Source: an uncultured Candidatus Melainabacteria bacterium
GTDB lineage: Bacteria; Cyanobacteriota; Vampirovibrionia; Gastranaerophilales; Gastranaerophilaceae
Direction of reading: 5' to 3'
DNA length: 64,000 bases
Assembly (NCBI GenBank): GCA_934754775.1
Contig: CAKVIM010000005.1
Location: 1-64,000, forward strand
Both the position numbers and the translations under genes were made by a program. The number at the start of each line of letters is the position of its first letter. The first letter of the stretch is position 1. The notes beneath the pieces are model-generated. The model was not told the origin of the DNA and did no database searches. It saw only the letters and a program-made list of their open reading frames with translations. Below are positions 1 to 10,361 of this stretch, piece after piece.

Positions 1-2058
1 CACTACGGTCGTATTTGTCCGATTGAAACACCGGAAGGTCCGAACGCAGGTTTGATTGGTTCATTAGCTACTCACGCTAGAGTTAATGATTATGGCTTTA
101 TTGAATCTCCATTCTTTGTAGTTAAAGACGGTAAGGTAACAGATGAAGTTGTTTACATGACAGCTGACGAAGATGAAAACTTTAGATGTGCTCCAGCAGA
201 CGTTCAATTGAACCCTGATAACACATTCAAAGCTGCTCAAATTCCGGTTCGTTACAGATCAGAATTCATTATGAGTGATTCTTCAAAAGTTGACTACATG
301 GGAGTTTGCCCAATTCAGATTATCTCTGTTGCAACATCTATGATTCCGTTTATTGAACACGATGATGCTAACCGTGCATTGATGGGTTCAAACATGCAAC
401 GTCAATCAGTTCCTCTTCTAATTACCGAAAGACCTGTTGTTGGTACAGGTATGGAAAGAAGAGTTGCAAAAGACTCCGGTATGGTTGTTTGTGCAAGAGT
501 TGACGGTATCGTTTCTCGTGTAACAGGTGAAGAAATTGTTATTACTGACCAAGCAGGTAAACAACACTTACATACATTAATGAAATATGTTCGTTCTAAC
601 CAAGATACATGTATTAACCAAAAACCAATTGTTAAGGAAGGCGACAAAGTTCAAGCAGGTGATGTAATCGCAGATGGTGCTTCAACAAGTTGCGGAGAAC
701 TTTCAATCGGTAAAAACATTTTGGTAGCATATATGCCTTGGGAAGGATATAACTTCGAAGATGCTATCTTGCTTTCAGAAAGATGCGTTCATGATGATAT
801 CTTCACATCAGTTCACATTGAAAAATTGGAAATTGATGCAAGACAAACTAAACTTGGACCTGAAGAAATCACAAGAGAAATTCCAAACGTTTCAGAAGAA
901 GCTTTGAGACATTTGGATGAACGTGGTATTGTTCGTATCGGTGCAAGAGTTTATGCTGATGATATTCTTGTTGGTAAGGTTACACCTAAGGGTGAATCTG
1001 AACATCCGCCTGAAGAAAAATTGTTAAGAGCAATCTTCGCAGAAAAAGCAAGAGATGTTAAAGATAATTCATTAAGAGTTCCTCACGGCGAAGGCGGTAG
1101 AGTGCTTGATGTTAAGGTATTTGACAGAGAAAAAGGCGACGAATTGCCACCTGGAGCAAATACAGTAATCAGAGTTTACATCGCTCAAAAACGTAAGGTA
1201 TCTGTTGGTGATAAACTTTCAGGTCGTCACGGTAACAAAGGTATCGTATCAAGAATTCTTCCAAAAGAAGATATGCCATTCTTGCCAGACGGTACTCCGG
1301 TTGATATAGTATTGAACCCACTAGGTGTTCCTTCTCGTATGAACGTAGGTCAAACTTATGAATGCTTGCTAGGTTTGGCTGCATACTTGACAGGTGAACA
1401 CTATGAAGCTCCTTCATTCGATGAAAGATATGGTGATAACCAATCAGAAATCGCAACAAAGGCAGAACTTCTAAGAGGTATCAAAGAATCAGGATGCGAT
1501 TGGGTTAGAGAAGATGGTAAGGTTTACCTAATTGATGGTAGAACCGGTGAACCGTTCGATGAACCGATTGCAGTAGGTCTATCATATATCTTGAAACTAG
1601 TTCACTTGGTAGATGATAAGATTCACGCTCGTTCAACTGGTCCTTACTCATTAGTAACTCAACAACCTTTGGGTGGTAAAGCTCAATTCGGTGGTCAAAG
1701 ATTCGGTGAAATGGAAGTTTGGGCACTTGAAGCATACGGTGCAGCTTACACACTTCAAGAAATGTTGACTATTAAATCAGATGATGTTAACGGACGTAAC
1801 AGAGCTTATGAATCAATCGTTAAGGGTGACAACATTCCAAGACCTGGTATTCCGGAATCATTTAAGGTACTTGTAAGAGAATTGCAAAGTATCGGTTTAG
1901 ATATTACAGTAGCTAAGAAAAACGGCGTTGAAGTTGATTTGATGTCTGATATGGAAGATTTGCGTAAAGCAGCTCCAAAGAGAACTCTTTCAGATATTGA
2001 TTCAGAGTTGTTAAATATTAACTTCTTTGAAACATCTACAACGTTAGGCGAAATATAA
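1..2058 (+). CDS. rpoB: RNA polymerase beta subunit, 3' part
   Basis: This is the C-terminal 685 residues of the catalytic beta subunit of RNA polymerase; the reading frame is open from base 1, so the 5' part lies outside the window. Visible landmarks are PIETPEGPN near the start, the GYNFEDAI and [10 protein letters not shown] segments of the active-centre region, and the C-terminal [24 protein letters not shown] clamp segment, described here by its key residues [11 protein letters not shown]. It is followed after 12 bases by rpoC1, the order found in Cyanobacteria. Any upstream in-frame ATG such as that at 52 is internal, not the true start. Confidence 0.98.
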   Translation, partial: HYGRICPIETPEGPNAGLIGSLATHARVNDYGFIESPFFVVKDGKVTDEVVYMTADEDENFRCAPADVQLNPDNTFKAAQIPVRYRSEFIMSDSSKVDYMGVCPIQIISVATSMIPFIEHDDANRALMGSNMQRQSVPLLITERPVVGTGMERRVAKDSGMVVCARVDGIVSRVTGEEIVITDQAGKQHLHTLMKYVRSNQDTCINQKPIVKEGDKVQAGDVIADGASTSCGELSIGKNILVAYMPWEGYNFEDAILLSERCVHDDIFTSVHIEKLEIDARQTKLGPEEITREIPNVSEEALRHLDERGIVRIGARVYADDILVGKVTPKGESEHPPEEKLLRAIFAEKARDVKDNSLRVPHGEGGRVLDVKVFDREKGDELPPGANTVIRVYIAQKRKVSVGDKLSGRHGNKGIVSRILPKEDMPFLPDGTPVDIVLNPLGVPSRMNVGQTYECLLGLAAYLTGEHYEAPSFDERYGDNQSEIATKAELLRGIKESGCDWVREDGKVYLIDGRTGEPFDEPIAVGLSYILKLVHLVDDKIHARSTGPYSLVTQQPLGGKAQFGGQRFGEMEVWALEAYGAAYTLQEMLTIKSDDVNGRNRAYESIVKGDNIPRPGIPESFKVLVRELQSIGLDITVAKKNGVEVDLMSDMEDLRKAAPKRTLSDIDSELLNINFFETSTTLGEI

Positions 2059-2070
2059 GGAGATAGAAAA

Positions 2071-3780
2071 TTGTCTACAAGTATTGATTATTTTGATTAT
2101 ATACGCATAAGCATCGCTTCACCTGAAAGAATCTTGAAGTGGTCTTATGGCGAGGTTACAAAACCAGAAACTATTAACTATAGAACCTTGAAACCTGAAA
2201 GAGACGGTTTGTTCTGCGAAAGAATTTTTGGACCTACAAAGGACTGGGAATGCTATTGCGGTAAATACAAAAGAGTTCGTCATAAAGGTATCATTTGTGA
2301 AAGATGCGGCGTTGAAGTTACTGATTCAAAAGTAAGACGTCACAGAATGGGACACATCAAACTTGCTGCTCCTGTTTCTCACATTTGGTTCTTAAAAGGT
2401 ATTCCATCATATCTTGGTTTACTTTTAGATATGACATTAAAAGATCTTGAACAAGTTATCTATTTCAATAACTATGTAGTTATTGATCCTGCTGACAGCC
2501 CATTCAAGAAACTTCAACTTCTTTCTGAAGAGGAATACGAAGATTTCATCATGGAAAATGAAGAATCTAAATTAGAAGTTGGTATTGGTGCAGAAGCTAT
2601 CAAGAAACTTTTAGGTGAAATTAATGTTAAAGAATTGGCAGAAGAAATCAGATCAGAACTTGCAGGTCACGTAACTTCTGTTCAAAGAAAAGGTAAGTTG
2701 ATTAAGAGATTGAGATTGTTAGATTCTCTAATTTCTTCTGAAACCGACCCAACTTGGATGGTTATGGATGTACTTCCTGTAACTCCTCCTGATTTAAGAC
2801 CAATGGTTCAATTGGACGGTGGCAGATTTGCTACATCTGATTTGAACGATTTATATAGACGTGTAATCAACAGAAACAACCGTTTACAAAGATTGTTGGA
2901 AATGGGTGCTCCTGAAATCATCGTTAGAAACGAAAAACGTATGCTTCAAGAAGCTGTTGATGCACTAATTGATAACGGCAGACGTGGTAGAACTGTTGTT
3001 GGTCCAAATAACAGAGCGTTGAAATCATTATCTAACATTATTGAAGGTAAACAAGGTCGTTTCCGTCAAAACTTGTTAGGTAAACGTGTTGACTACTCAG
3101 GTCGTTCAGTTATCGTTGTTGGTCCTACATTAAAACTTAACCAATGCGGTTTGCCAAAAGAAATGGCAATTGAATTATTCAAACCGTTTGTTGTTAATAA
3201 ACTTATCGAAAGAGGATTTGTTCAAAACATCAAATCTGCTAAGAAAATGATTGAACGCTCAGACGCAAAAGTTTGGGATATCTTAGAAGAAATTATTGAT
3301 GGACACCCTGTAATGTTGAACAGAGCTCCAACCCTTCACCGATTAGGTATTCAAGCATTTGAACCTAAATTGGTTGAAGGTCGTGCAATTCAACTTCACC
3401 CATTAGTATGTACAGCGTTTAACGCCGACTTCGATGGTGACCAAATGGCTGTTCACGTACCTCTTTCAATTGAAGCTCAAACTGAAGCTAGAATGCTTAT
3501 GTTGGCTACAAACAATATCTTGGCTCCTGCAAATGGTAAGCCAATCATCACACCTTCTCAGGATATGGTATTAGGTATGTACTACTTAACTATTATGAAA
3601 GATCCGGAACAAGATGTACAAGGTTACTTCTATAGCTTCCAAGACGCAATTTCAGCACTTGAAGCTAAAGTAATTACACTTCATGACAAGATTGTCGTTC
3701 GTGATGAAAAAGGTAAGAGAATAGAGACAACTGTTGGTAGAATTATATTCAACGAAGCAGTACGCTCAGCTTTAGTGTAG
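2071..3780 (+). CDS. rpoC1: RNA polymerase subunit gamma (N-terminal beta')
   Basis: This 569-residue protein is the N-terminal half of beta'. It carries the first zinc site (C61, C63, C76, C79) and the catalytic magnesium motif NADFDGDQ at residues 451-458, then ends where beta' is split in Cyanobacteria and relatives. The start is TTG at 2071, placed 8 bases after an AAGGAG site that overlaps the rpoB stop; no ATG fits better. rpoC2 begins 27 bases downstream. The split is a lineage marker and not a frameshift, because rpoC2 has its own Shine-Dalgarno site and ATG. Confidence 0.97.
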   Translation: MSTSIDYFDYIRISIASPERILKWSYGEVTKPETINYRTLKPERDGLFCERIFGPTKDWECYCGKYKRVRHKGIICERCGVEVTDSKVRRHRMGHIKLAAPVSHIWFLKGIPSYLGLLLDMTLKDLEQVIYFNNYVVIDPADSPFKKLQLLSEEEYEDFIMENEESKLEVGIGAEAIKKLLGEINVKELAEEIRSELAGHVTSVQRKGKLIKRLRLLDSLISSETDPTWMVMDVLPVTPPDLRPMVQLDGGRFATSDLNDLYRRVINRNNRLQRLLEMGAPEIIVRNEKRMLQEAVDALIDNGRRGRTVVGPNNRALKSLSNIIEGKQGRFRQNLLGKRVDYSGRSVIVVGPTLKLNQCGLPKEMAIELFKPFVVNKLIERGFVQNIKSAKKMIERSDAKVWDILEEIIDGHPVMLNRAPTLHRLGIQAFEPKLVEGRAIQLHPLVCTAFNADFDGDQMAVHVPLSIEAQTEARMLMLATNNILAPANGKPIITPSQDMVLGMYYLTIMKDPEQDVQGYFYSFQDAISALEAKVITLHDKIVVRDEKGKRIETTVGRIIFNEAVRSALV

Positions 3781-3807
3781 TAAAGAGATTAAAAGGAAAT
3801 ATAAAAG

Positions 3808-6800
3808 ATGGAAAATACATACGCACATGCAAAACAAACTCCTGCGTTTATTAATAAACAAATGGATAAAGGCGGATTGAAAAAGTTACTTTCCCAAATG
3901 TATCTTGAATACGGCGGTGCAAAAACGGCTGAATTAGCTAATACATTGAAGAACCTTGGTTACAAATATGCAACTAAGTCTGGTGTAACTATTTCTATCG
4001 CAGACTTGTCAGTTCCTGATTCTAAGAAAGAATTGTTGAAAGAAGCAGAAGCTGAGATTGAAAAGTCAACAAACAGATACTTAAAAGGTGAAATTACCGA
4101 AGTTGAAAGATATACAAAGGTTATCGATACTTGGTCCGAAACAACAGCTAAGTTGACTGAACAAGTGGTTGAAAACTTCGACAAATTGAATCCTGTATAT
4201 ATGATGGCATTCTCTGGTGCGAGAGGTAACTTATCACAGGTTTCTCAGTTGGTTGGTATGAGAGGTTTGATGGCAGACGCACAAGGTCAAATCATCGACT
4301 TGCCGATTACTTCAAACTTTAAAGAAGGTCTTTCTTGTACTGAATACATTATTTCATCATATGGTGCTCGTAAAGGTTTGGTAGATACTGCGTTAAAAAC
4401 AGCTGACTCTGGTTATTTGACAAGACGTTTGGTTGACGTAGCTCAAGATGTTATTATACGAGACACTGATTGTGGTACTGATAAGAGTATTGATATGAAA
4501 CCGATTACAGATGGTGATAATATTATCGTACCTCTTATTGATAGATTGTTGGGTAGAACTGTTGCTCAAGATATTTTTGATGAAGACGGTAAAACATTGT
4601 TGGTTGCTAAAAATACAACAATGGATAGAAAAGATATCAAGAAAATTGCACATTTGAACTTGCAAGAACTTAAAGTTCGTTCTGGTTTAACTTGCGGTCT
4701 TGAATACGGTGTTTGTCAAAAATGTTATGGTTGGGCAATGACAACTCAAAAATTAGTTGATGTTGGTGAAGCAATCGGTATTATTGCTGCTCAATCAATT
4801 GGTGAACCTGGTACCCAGCTTACAATGAGAACCTTCCACACAGGTGGTGCGGTTGGCGTAAAAGAAGCTACTAAAGAAATTCACGCAACTGAAGCCGGTA
4901 CTGTAGAAACTAAGCTTAAGACAAGAGAACTTAGAACTCGTCACGGTGATGTAGTTAAAGTTTCTATCTATGAAGCTGATATAGAAGTTAAAGGTTCAAA
5001 AAAGTCTACTTCTTACCATATTCCGGCTGGTGCTACAGTATTCTTTGAAGAAGGTATGAAGATTGAAAAGAACTTTAAACTTGCTGAATACAAACCAAAT
5101 TCAAATGACGGCGGTCGTTTGACAGAAAAAGCAACAAAAGATATCAATGCTGATGTTTCAGGTATGATTTTGTTTGAAGACTTTGTTGCAGACGAAAAGA
5201 AAGACAGACAAGGTAACATTTCAAGAACCGCTAACAAAAACGGTATCGTTTGGATTATCGGTGGTGATGTTTATAACCTTCCTGGCGGCTCTAAAGTTCT
5301 TGTATCTGATGAACAAAAAGTTAAGGCTGGTGATAAATTGGCTGAAACTTTGATGATTTCAGAACACGGCGGCGAAGTTCGTTATGCAGAAGATTTGGTT
5401 GTTGAATCAGTTAAATCTGGCAAGAACAAAATCAATAAGATTGTACAAGGTAAAGAAATTACAATCGTTATAGCATCTTTAACTCCTGCAAATGCTAAGT
5501 TTGAACAAACTAAGAAAGAACAATTGTGGACAGTTAAAAAGTCTGGCGAAAAATATATTGTTAAAGCTCCGGTTGATACAACTGTTGAAAATGGTATGAT
5601 TATCGCTGAACTTGTTGATGATGAATGCTCAGTAGCTTCATCTGGTGAAATTAAATACATTGATATTGAAGTTGATGAAAATCAAATCGTTACAAAACCG
5701 GGTAACATAGTATTTGTTCCTGAAGAAGTTCACCAAGTTAATAAAGATGCTTCTTTGAAAATGGTTGACAACGGTACATTTGTAACAGCTGGTACAGAAG
5801 TGGTTAAGGATGTTTATTGCCACATCGACGGTATTGTTGAATTCAAGGAATTCAACGAAGTTGTTCACGAAGTTACAATCAGACCTGGTGAAGTTCACAC
5901 ACTTCCTAGCGTTTCTGAATTGAAGGTAGAAGAAGGTGCTGTAGTTGAAGCAGGTACTGTAATTGCCAAGGGTATCAAAGCAAAAGAAACTTCTATCGTA
6001 ACTATTATGGAAATGGATTTTGATGACTTAGATATTGACGATTTGGATGAAGATATCGATACAACTTCTCTTGAAGAAGAATCAATCGAAGACAAGCCAG
6101 TTCAAATCTTGGTTAGACCTGTTCAACCGATGTACATTGAACCTAAGGAAGTTTCTATTGAGTTCAATACTACAGATGAATTAATTAACATCGTTCCTGT
6201 AACTCAATTGCAATACAAAGACGGTGCTAGAGTTAGAAACTTGGACGGTGCTACATTAACTAGAACAAGCTTAGTTCTTCAAATGCAAGGTTACTTATCA
6301 CACTTAAAAGGTTTGGTAGAACTTGATGAAGCTGGCGAATTGAAGATTGTTGTATTAGAAACTCTAATCGTTCGTCGTGAATTAGAAGGTAATTCTAAGT
6401 TGAACAGCTCATTGCAAACTGAATTGTTGGTAAGCAATGGTCAAGTAATTGAACCTAAGACTCCAATTGCTAAGACTGAAGTTTTGGCATTGAATGATGG
6501 CGTTGCTTCAATTAAGGGTGATGTTGCAGAGTCAAGAAGATTACTTTTAAACTGTGCAAACTTTGAAACAACACTTGCAACTAAGTCTAAACCGTCAGTT
6601 AAGAAAGGTGATTTCATTAAGTTGGATACACCACTTGCTGAATCTGGAGAAACAGCTACTGTTTCAGGTAAGATTATTGATGTTTCAGCTAAGTCTGTAA
6701 CAATCAGAAACGGTCGTCCTTACTTAATCAGCCCAGGTACTATGTTACAGGTTGAGGAAGGTTCTTTGGTACTACGTGGTGATATGCTTGCTACATTGGT

Positions 6801-7674
6801 ATTCGAAAGAGAAAAAACAGGCGATATCGTTCAAGGTTTGCCGAGAGTTGAAGAACTTCTTGAAGCTAGAAAACCAAAAGATTGTGCAATTTTGGCAGAA
6901 ACTGATGGTGTAGCTAGAATTGAAATCGAAGACGATGTCCCTAGATTGTTCTTGGAAACTGAAGGCGGTTCTAAATCTGAAATCAAGTTTGCAATCGATG
7001 CTAGTATCGTGGTTCAAAATGGTCAAAAGATTAAGAAAGGTCAACCATTAACAAGCGGTCCTTTGAATCCACACGATGTTATCAGACTTTGCGGACCTGA
7101 AGAAGCTCAACAATATTTGGTAGACGAAGTTCAACGTGTATACCGTTCACAAGGTGTAGAAATTGCGGATAAGCACATTGAAATTATCGTTCGTCAGATG
7201 ACTAAGAAAGTTAAAGTTGTTGATTCTGGTGATACTAACTTGCTTCCAGGTGAATTGGTTGAAGTTCAAACATTTGAGAATGAAAACAAGGCTGTTAAGG
7301 AACATGATGGTCAAGAAGCAACTTGTGAATACATGTTGTTAGGTATTACAAAAGCTTCATTGAACACTGAATCATTCATTTCAGCTGCTTCATTCCAAGA
7401 AACAACAAGAATCTTGACAGAAGCTGCAGTAGACGGTAAGAAAGACTTGTTAAGAGGTTTGAAAGAAAACGTTATTATCGGTCGTCTAATCCCTGCTGGT
7501 ACAGGTTTCTATCACTTGTCTTGTGCTAACGAAGAAAGAGATAAAGAAGCTCAAAAACGTGCAGCACAAAGAAATCAAGCTCGCAAACCATCTGCAATTT
7601 TGGAAGAAATTGAAGGTATGTTTGGTGCTCCTGATTTGCTTGTTGGTGACAACAAAAATTCTGATAATGAATAA
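3808..7674 (+). CDS. rpoC2: RNA polymerase subunit beta' (C-terminal part)
   Basis: This 1288-residue protein is the C-terminal half of beta', completing the polymerase core with RpoC1. The second zinc site is visible as C222, C296, C303 and C306, followed by the bridge/trigger region with QSIGEPGTQLTMRTFHTGGA at about residues 328-347. The middle holds repeated sandwich-barrel-like segments and an unusual acidic run around residues 734-760 (many D, E, I, L). The conserved GLPRVEELLEARKPK block lies late in the protein. The ATG at 3808 follows AAGGAA. Transcription of rpoB-rpoC1-rpoC2 ends at the hairpin at 7690-7728. Confidence 0.97.
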   Translation: MENTYAHAKQTPAFINKQMDKGGLKKLLSQMYLEYGGAKTAELANTLKNLGYKYATKSGVTISIADLSVPDSKKELLKEAEAEIEKSTNRYLKGEITEVERYTKVIDTWSETTAKLTEQVVENFDKLNPVYMMAFSGARGNLSQVSQLVGMRGLMADAQGQIIDLPITSNFKEGLSCTEYIISSYGARKGLVDTALKTADSGYLTRRLVDVAQDVIIRDTDCGTDKSIDMKPITDGDNIIVPLIDRLLGRTVAQDIFDEDGKTLLVAKNTTMDRKDIKKIAHLNLQELKVRSGLTCGLEYGVCQKCYGWAMTTQKLVDVGEAIGIIAAQSIGEPGTQLTMRTFHTGGAVGVKEATKEIHATEAGTVETKLKTRELRTRHGDVVKVSIYEADIEVKGSKKSTSYHIPAGATVFFEEGMKIEKNFKLAEYKPNSNDGGRLTEKATKDINADVSGMILFEDFVADEKKDRQGNISRTANKNGIVWIIGGDVYNLPGGSKVLVSDEQKVKAGDKLAETLMISEHGGEVRYAEDLVVESVKSGKNKINKIVQGKEITIVIASLTPANAKFEQTKKEQLWTVKKSGEKYIVKAPVDTTVENGMIIAELVDDECSVASSGEIKYIDIEVDENQIVTKPGNIVFVPEEVHQVNKDASLKMVDNGTFVTAGTEVVKDVYCHIDGIVEFKEFNEVVHEVTIRPGEVHTLPSVSELKVEEGAVVEAGTVIAKGIKAKETSIVTIMEMDFDDLDIDDLDEDIDTTSLEEESIEDKPVQILVRPVQPMYIEPKEVSIEFNTTDELINIVPVTQLQYKDGARVRNLDGATLTRTSLVLQMQGYLSHLKGLVELDEAGELKIVVLETLIVRRELEGNSKLNSSLQTELLVSNGQVIEPKTPIAKTEVLALNDGVASIKGDVAESRRLLLNCANFETTLATKSKPSVKKGDFIKLDTPLAESGETATVSGKIIDVSAKSVTIRNGRPYLISPGTMLQVEEGSLVLRGDMLATLVFEREKTGDIVQGLPRVEELLEARKPKDCAILAETDGVARIEIEDDVPRLFLETEGGSKSEIKFAIDASIVVQNGQKIKKGQPLTSGPLNPHDVIRLCGPEEAQQYLVDEVQRVYRSQGVEIADKHIEIIVRQMTKKVKVVDSGDTNLLPGELVEVQTFENENKAVKEHDGQEATCEYMLLGITKASLNTESFISAASFQETTRILTEAAVDGKKDLLRGLKENVIIGRLIPAGTGFYHLSCANEERDKEAQKRAAQRNQARKPSAILEEIEGMFGAPDLLVGDNKNSDNE

Positions 7675-7689
7675 TTTTTAGAATATTCG

Positions 7690-7728
7690 AAACGGCGGTT
7701 GAAGCTTTGCTTCAACCGCCGTTTTTTT
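7690..7728 (+). terminator. Terminator after rpoC2
   Basis: A 15-bp perfect stem (7691-7705 with 7709-7723) with a 3-base loop is followed by a run of seven T. It lies 16 bases after the rpoC2 stop and closes the rpoBC operon. The next gene starts at 7755. Confidence 0.93.
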
Positions 7729-7754
7729 ATGTTAGAATATAAAAAAGAGGTATT

Positions 7755-8507
7755 ATGACAATAAAAATAGCAATTACCGGAAAAAGCGGAAGTGGGAAAA
7801 CAACATTAACGAAGGCATTTCTGAAAGTCTTACAAGAAAATTTTCCTGAAAAATCTATTCTGTTATTTGATAATGATTTAACGAGCGAATTGGCTCATTC
7901 GTTCGGTTTGGATATCAGAAATACGATTTATGGTATCAGAAGCGGAAAACACGAGTATAAGACGGGTATTCCACAGGGTATGACCAAACACGAATATGTC
8001 GAATGGGCGATAGAAGATATTATAGTAAGCTTAAACGATAATGTGGATATCATTGTATCTTGGTTTGTTGGTGCAAAAGACTGCAGGTGTCCGATTACGG
8101 GTCAAATTAATGATGCTTGTCAGAAGTTAATTGAACGTTATGATTTTGTGCTTTTTGATTGCGAATTCGATTTGAAATACTTGAACCAGCTTGTTGATAC
8201 TGATATCGATTTAACTTTAATTGTTGCAAATCCTTCGATTGATTCTATTCATTTAGCAAAAAGAATCAGCGAATTTTCTGCAAAATATGCGGCTGGCGGT
8301 CAAATGGGTGTTGTCGTTAATAAGGTTGCGAATGAGGATTTGAACTTGATTTCAGAAGAGCTGAAAGCTGCTGATATTGAAATTTTGGGCTCTATTCCGT
8401 TTGATAAAAATTTGTCGACCGGAGTTTTAGATAGAAATTCTGAAATTGTAAATGATGCTGTCAAACAGTTTTATTTTAGATTAAACTTACCACAGGAGAA
8501 CAGATGA
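7755..8507 (+). CDS. CooC-like P-loop ATPase
   Basis: A 250-residue P-loop NTPase of the ParA/MinD/CooC class. The Walker A motif GKSGSGKTT begins at residue 9, FDND follows near residue 38, and a late VVNKV segment matches the guanine-specificity-like region of this class. A C-x-C pair (C110, C112, in DCRCP) resembles the metal-binding CxC of CooC1, the ATPase that inserts nickel into carbon monoxide dehydrogenase. The ATG follows AAGAGG. The stop overlaps the folD start by 4 bases, so the two are co-translated. No CO dehydrogenase gene is seen here, so the client is unknown; it could instead be a general MinD-like ATPase. Confidence 0.6.
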   Translation: MTIKIAITGKSGSGKTTLTKAFLKVLQENFPEKSILLFDNDLTSELAHSFGLDIRNTIYGIRSGKHEYKTGIPQGMTKHEYVEWAIEDIIVSLNDNVDIIVSWFVGAKDCRCPITGQINDACQKLIERYDFVLFDCEFDLKYLNQLVDTDIDLTLIVANPSIDSIHLAKRISEFSAKYAAGGQMGVVVNKVANEDLNLISEELKAADIEILGSIPFDKNLSTGVLDRNSEIVNDAVKQFYFRLNLPQENR

Positions 8508-9325
8508 TTATACTTGACGGAAAAGCTGTTTCATTAAAGATTTTGGACCAAGTAAAAGCAAAAGTTGCTCAAATGGATGTTAAACCGCATTTGGTTGTAA
8601 TTTTAGTTGGTGATAATCCTGCAAGCCAAATCTATGTAAATAATAAGAAAAAAGCTGCCGAGAAGGTCGGTATTAAATCAACTATTATTGAGATGGATAA
8701 GAGTGTATCTGAAGCAGAACTTTTAGATACGATACGAAAATTGAACAATGATAAGGATGTGACCGGTATTCTTGTACAGATGCCGCTTCCTAAACATATA
8801 GATAAAAATAAAGTAATACTGGCTATTTCACCAAAGAAGGATGTTGATGGTTTTACTCCTGAAAATGTCGGAAAGCTTGTAATTGGTCTGGAGCCGTATT
8901 TCTATCCTGCAACTCCTCAAGGAATTATGATGCTACTTGACGAATACAAGATTCCTATTGAAGGAAAAGACGCTGTTGTTATTGGGCGTTCAAATATTGT
9001 AGGTCGTCCAATGGCTCAAATGCTTTTAAGACGCAATGCTACAGTTACAATGTGCCATTCTTACACTCCTGACTTGGAAGACAAAATAAAAACCGCCGAT
9101 ATCGTGATATCTGCGGTGGGTAAAAAGATTGTAAGATGTAAGATGGTTAAAAAAATTTCTTGTGTTGTTGACGTCGGAATCTTCAAAGATTCTAACGGCA
9201 AATTGACCGGTGATGTAGATTTTGATTTCGTATCGCCGTCTTGCGGTTATATTTCGCCGGTTCCCGGTGGAGTTGGTCCGATGACCATAGCGTCTTTAAT
9301 GTACAATTCTTCAAAGGTTTATTGA
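8504..9325 (+). CDS. folD: Methylenetetrahydrofolate dehydrogenase/cyclohydrolase
   Basis: FolD interconverts 5,10-methylene- and 10-formyl-tetrahydrofolate in the cytoplasm, using NADP. At 273 residues it is near the family length. Seen are the catalytic YVNNKKKA segment (K48), GILVQMPLP, the PKKDVDGF block, the GRSNIVGRP dinucleotide-binding loop and the terminal PVPGGVGPMT. It overlaps the upstream CooC-like gene by 4 bases (ATGA). With the glycine cleavage genes at 16.6-19.4 kb it would supply and use one-carbon units. Confidence 0.96.
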   Translation: MIILDGKAVSLKILDQVKAKVAQMDVKPHLVVILVGDNPASQIYVNNKKKAAEKVGIKSTIIEMDKSVSEAELLDTIRKLNNDKDVTGILVQMPLPKHIDKNKVILAISPKKDVDGFTPENVGKLVIGLEPYFYPATPQGIMMLLDEYKIPIEGKDAVVIGRSNIVGRPMAQMLLRRNATVTMCHSYTPDLEDKIKTADIVISAVGKKIVRCKMVKKISCVVDVGIFKDSNGKLTGDVDFDFVSPSCGYISPVPGGVGPMTIASLMYNSSKVY

Positions 9326-9326
9326 T

Positions 9327-9357
9327 TAAGGTGGGCGGGATTTTCGCCCTAACCTTA
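9327..9357. terminator. Hairpin between convergent folD and 9355 gene
   Basis: TAAGGT-GGGCG at 9327-9337 pairs with CGCCC-TA-ACCTTA at 9345-9357, with a two-base bulge. It sits between two convergent stops and could serve both directions, but neither side has a strong T run, so the role is a guess. Confidence 0.45.
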
Positions 9358-9792
9358 TGATTGTAATAAGCCTGTATCTTGAGCTGCTGTAGATGTTGCA
9401 GTCTTTTCGGATTCTGCTTGAGCTCTCATTTCTTCCAACAATGTGTCATACATTGTTTTCATTGTGTCATACTCCATATCAAGTTCAGCAAGTTCGAGTG
9501 ACAATTCTTCATTATATTGCTTAACTTTTGCGTGAGCATAAGCATCCGCATCGGCATCACTCAAAACCTTGTCTTTTTCTTTCCAAGTTGTATTACCTAT
9601 TTTACAAGTCTTATCAACGTTTTGGGCATCATCAAAAGCATCCTGCCATTTTTCTTCATAGTTAACTTGTTTTTCAAGCTTCGCACTGTTTGCTTCGTAT
9701 TTGGCATTCCACTTGATAGATTCTTGAGTGTAGAAGTTAATATCTGCTTTAGTTGTTAAATAATTTCCTAATAATGCTGCTGTGTTAGCCAT
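9355..9792 (-). CDS. Lineage-specific helical protein
   Basis: A 145-residue acidic, largely helical protein of unknown function with no signal peptide or membrane segment. It has a single Cys in KTCKIGN near the middle and a C-terminal coiled-coil-like stretch containing LDMEYDTMKTMYDTLLEEM, then a Ser/Thr/Ala-rich tail. The C-terminal half resembles that of the 38541-39314 protein in pattern (EYD..K...T.L). Its upstream region has the same 16-bp element (9822-9837) as two other genes in the window, 29 bases before the ATG. Possibly an exported or surface-associated protein; no family was recognised. Confidence 0.75.
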   Translation of the reverse strand: MANTAALLGNYLTTKADINFYTQESIKWNAKYEANSAKLEKQVNYEEKWQDAFDDAQNVDKTCKIGNTTWKEKDKVLSDADADAYAHAKVKQYNEELSLELAELDMEYDTMKTMYDTLLEEMRAQAESEKTATSTAAQDTGLLQS

Positions 9793-9821
9793 CTTCTTAT
9801 ACCTTTATATTTTTATCTTAC

Positions 9822-9837
9822 GTATATATAAAGTATT
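9822..9837 (-). promoter_or_regulatory. Shared 16-bp upstream element, copy 1
   Basis: Read on the minus strand the sequence is AATACTTTATATATAC. It lies 29 bases before the start of the 9355-9792 gene. Identical 16-mers occur before the 9978 and 38541 genes at nearly the same distance, which suggests a dedicated promoter or operator. The identity of the binding factor is unknown. Confidence 0.6.
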
Positions 9838-9922
9838 TAAAGATTATTCAATTTCAAGCTTGTTTATTATTGTTACAATTCTTAATATTTACTTTTTTCT
9901 TTCAAAACAAAGTAATACAACA

Positions 9923-9958
9923 AAAAATCGTCATTTTATTACAAAATGACGATTTTAT
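9923..9958 (-). terminator. Terminator of the 9978 gene
   Basis: A 14-bp perfect stem (9924-9937 with 9943-9956) with a 5-base loop ends in a T-rich run on the minus strand. It lies about 20 bases after the stop of the 9978-10181 gene and before the promoter-region element of the next minus-strand gene, so the two small genes are separate transcription units. Confidence 0.8.
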
Positions 9959-9977
9959 AATTCTTATAAATATAATT

Positions 9978-10181
9978 CTAGTTGTTACTCAAAACCAGCC
10001 TAAAAGTGGCCAAATTTTTGATAGACAACATTTTATGCTTATTAGCTTGTTTTTCTGAAATAGCGAAAATTCTGCAGATTCTTTGGATTTCTTCTACATC
10101 CTTACGAGAATTCAATTTATAAACATTCTTAATTGGGTCTGCAATAACTGACATAGTAGCGTTTAGTTCTTCTTCTTTCAT
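9978..10181 (-). CDS. Small hypothetical protein
   Basis: A 67-residue basic protein of unknown function, starting MKEEELNATMSVIADP and ending RLVLSNN, with one Cys pair region (RICRIF). The ATG follows a TAAGGA site at good spacing. The gene has its own hairpin terminator and an upstream 16-bp element identical to those before the 9355 and 38541 genes, 27 bases from the ATG. These signals make it a real gene despite its size. No domain was recognised. Confidence 0.65.
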   Translation of the reverse strand: MKEEELNATMSVIADPIKNVYKLNSRKDVEEIQRICRIFAISEKQANKHKMLSIKNLATFRLVLSNN

Positions 10182-10208
10182 TATTTTTTCCTTATAAAAT
10201 CTTCTTAT

Positions 10209-10224
10209 GTATATATAAAGTATT
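10209..10224 (-). promoter_or_regulatory. Shared 16-bp upstream element, copy 2
   Basis: Minus-strand AATACTTTATATATAC, identical to the copies at 9822-9837 and 38490-38505, located 27 bases before the 9978-10181 gene. Bases outside the 16-mer diverge apart from a short AAGA-like stretch just downstream, so the match is not simply a recent duplication. Confidence 0.6.
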
Positions 10225-10361
10225 ACAATTTTAAAAAATTGCCTTTTTTATTTTCGAGTGTAAAGTAATGTTAAGAAAAATTGCGTCTATTTATCTTTAA
10301 AAAGCTTGTTATTATTGCTAAATGTTGAACTTTATTGTATTGTTATCTTGTGGAGAATAGA

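Noticed and set aside
1169-1753. Open frames on the minus strand within rpoB and other long genes
   Set aside because: They are shadows of strongly conserved genes on the other strand, without ribosome sites.
2058-3808. Split beta' as a frameshift or pseudogene
   Set aside because: Both halves have their own starts and ribosome sites and break at the position known for Cyanobacteria; it is a natural split.
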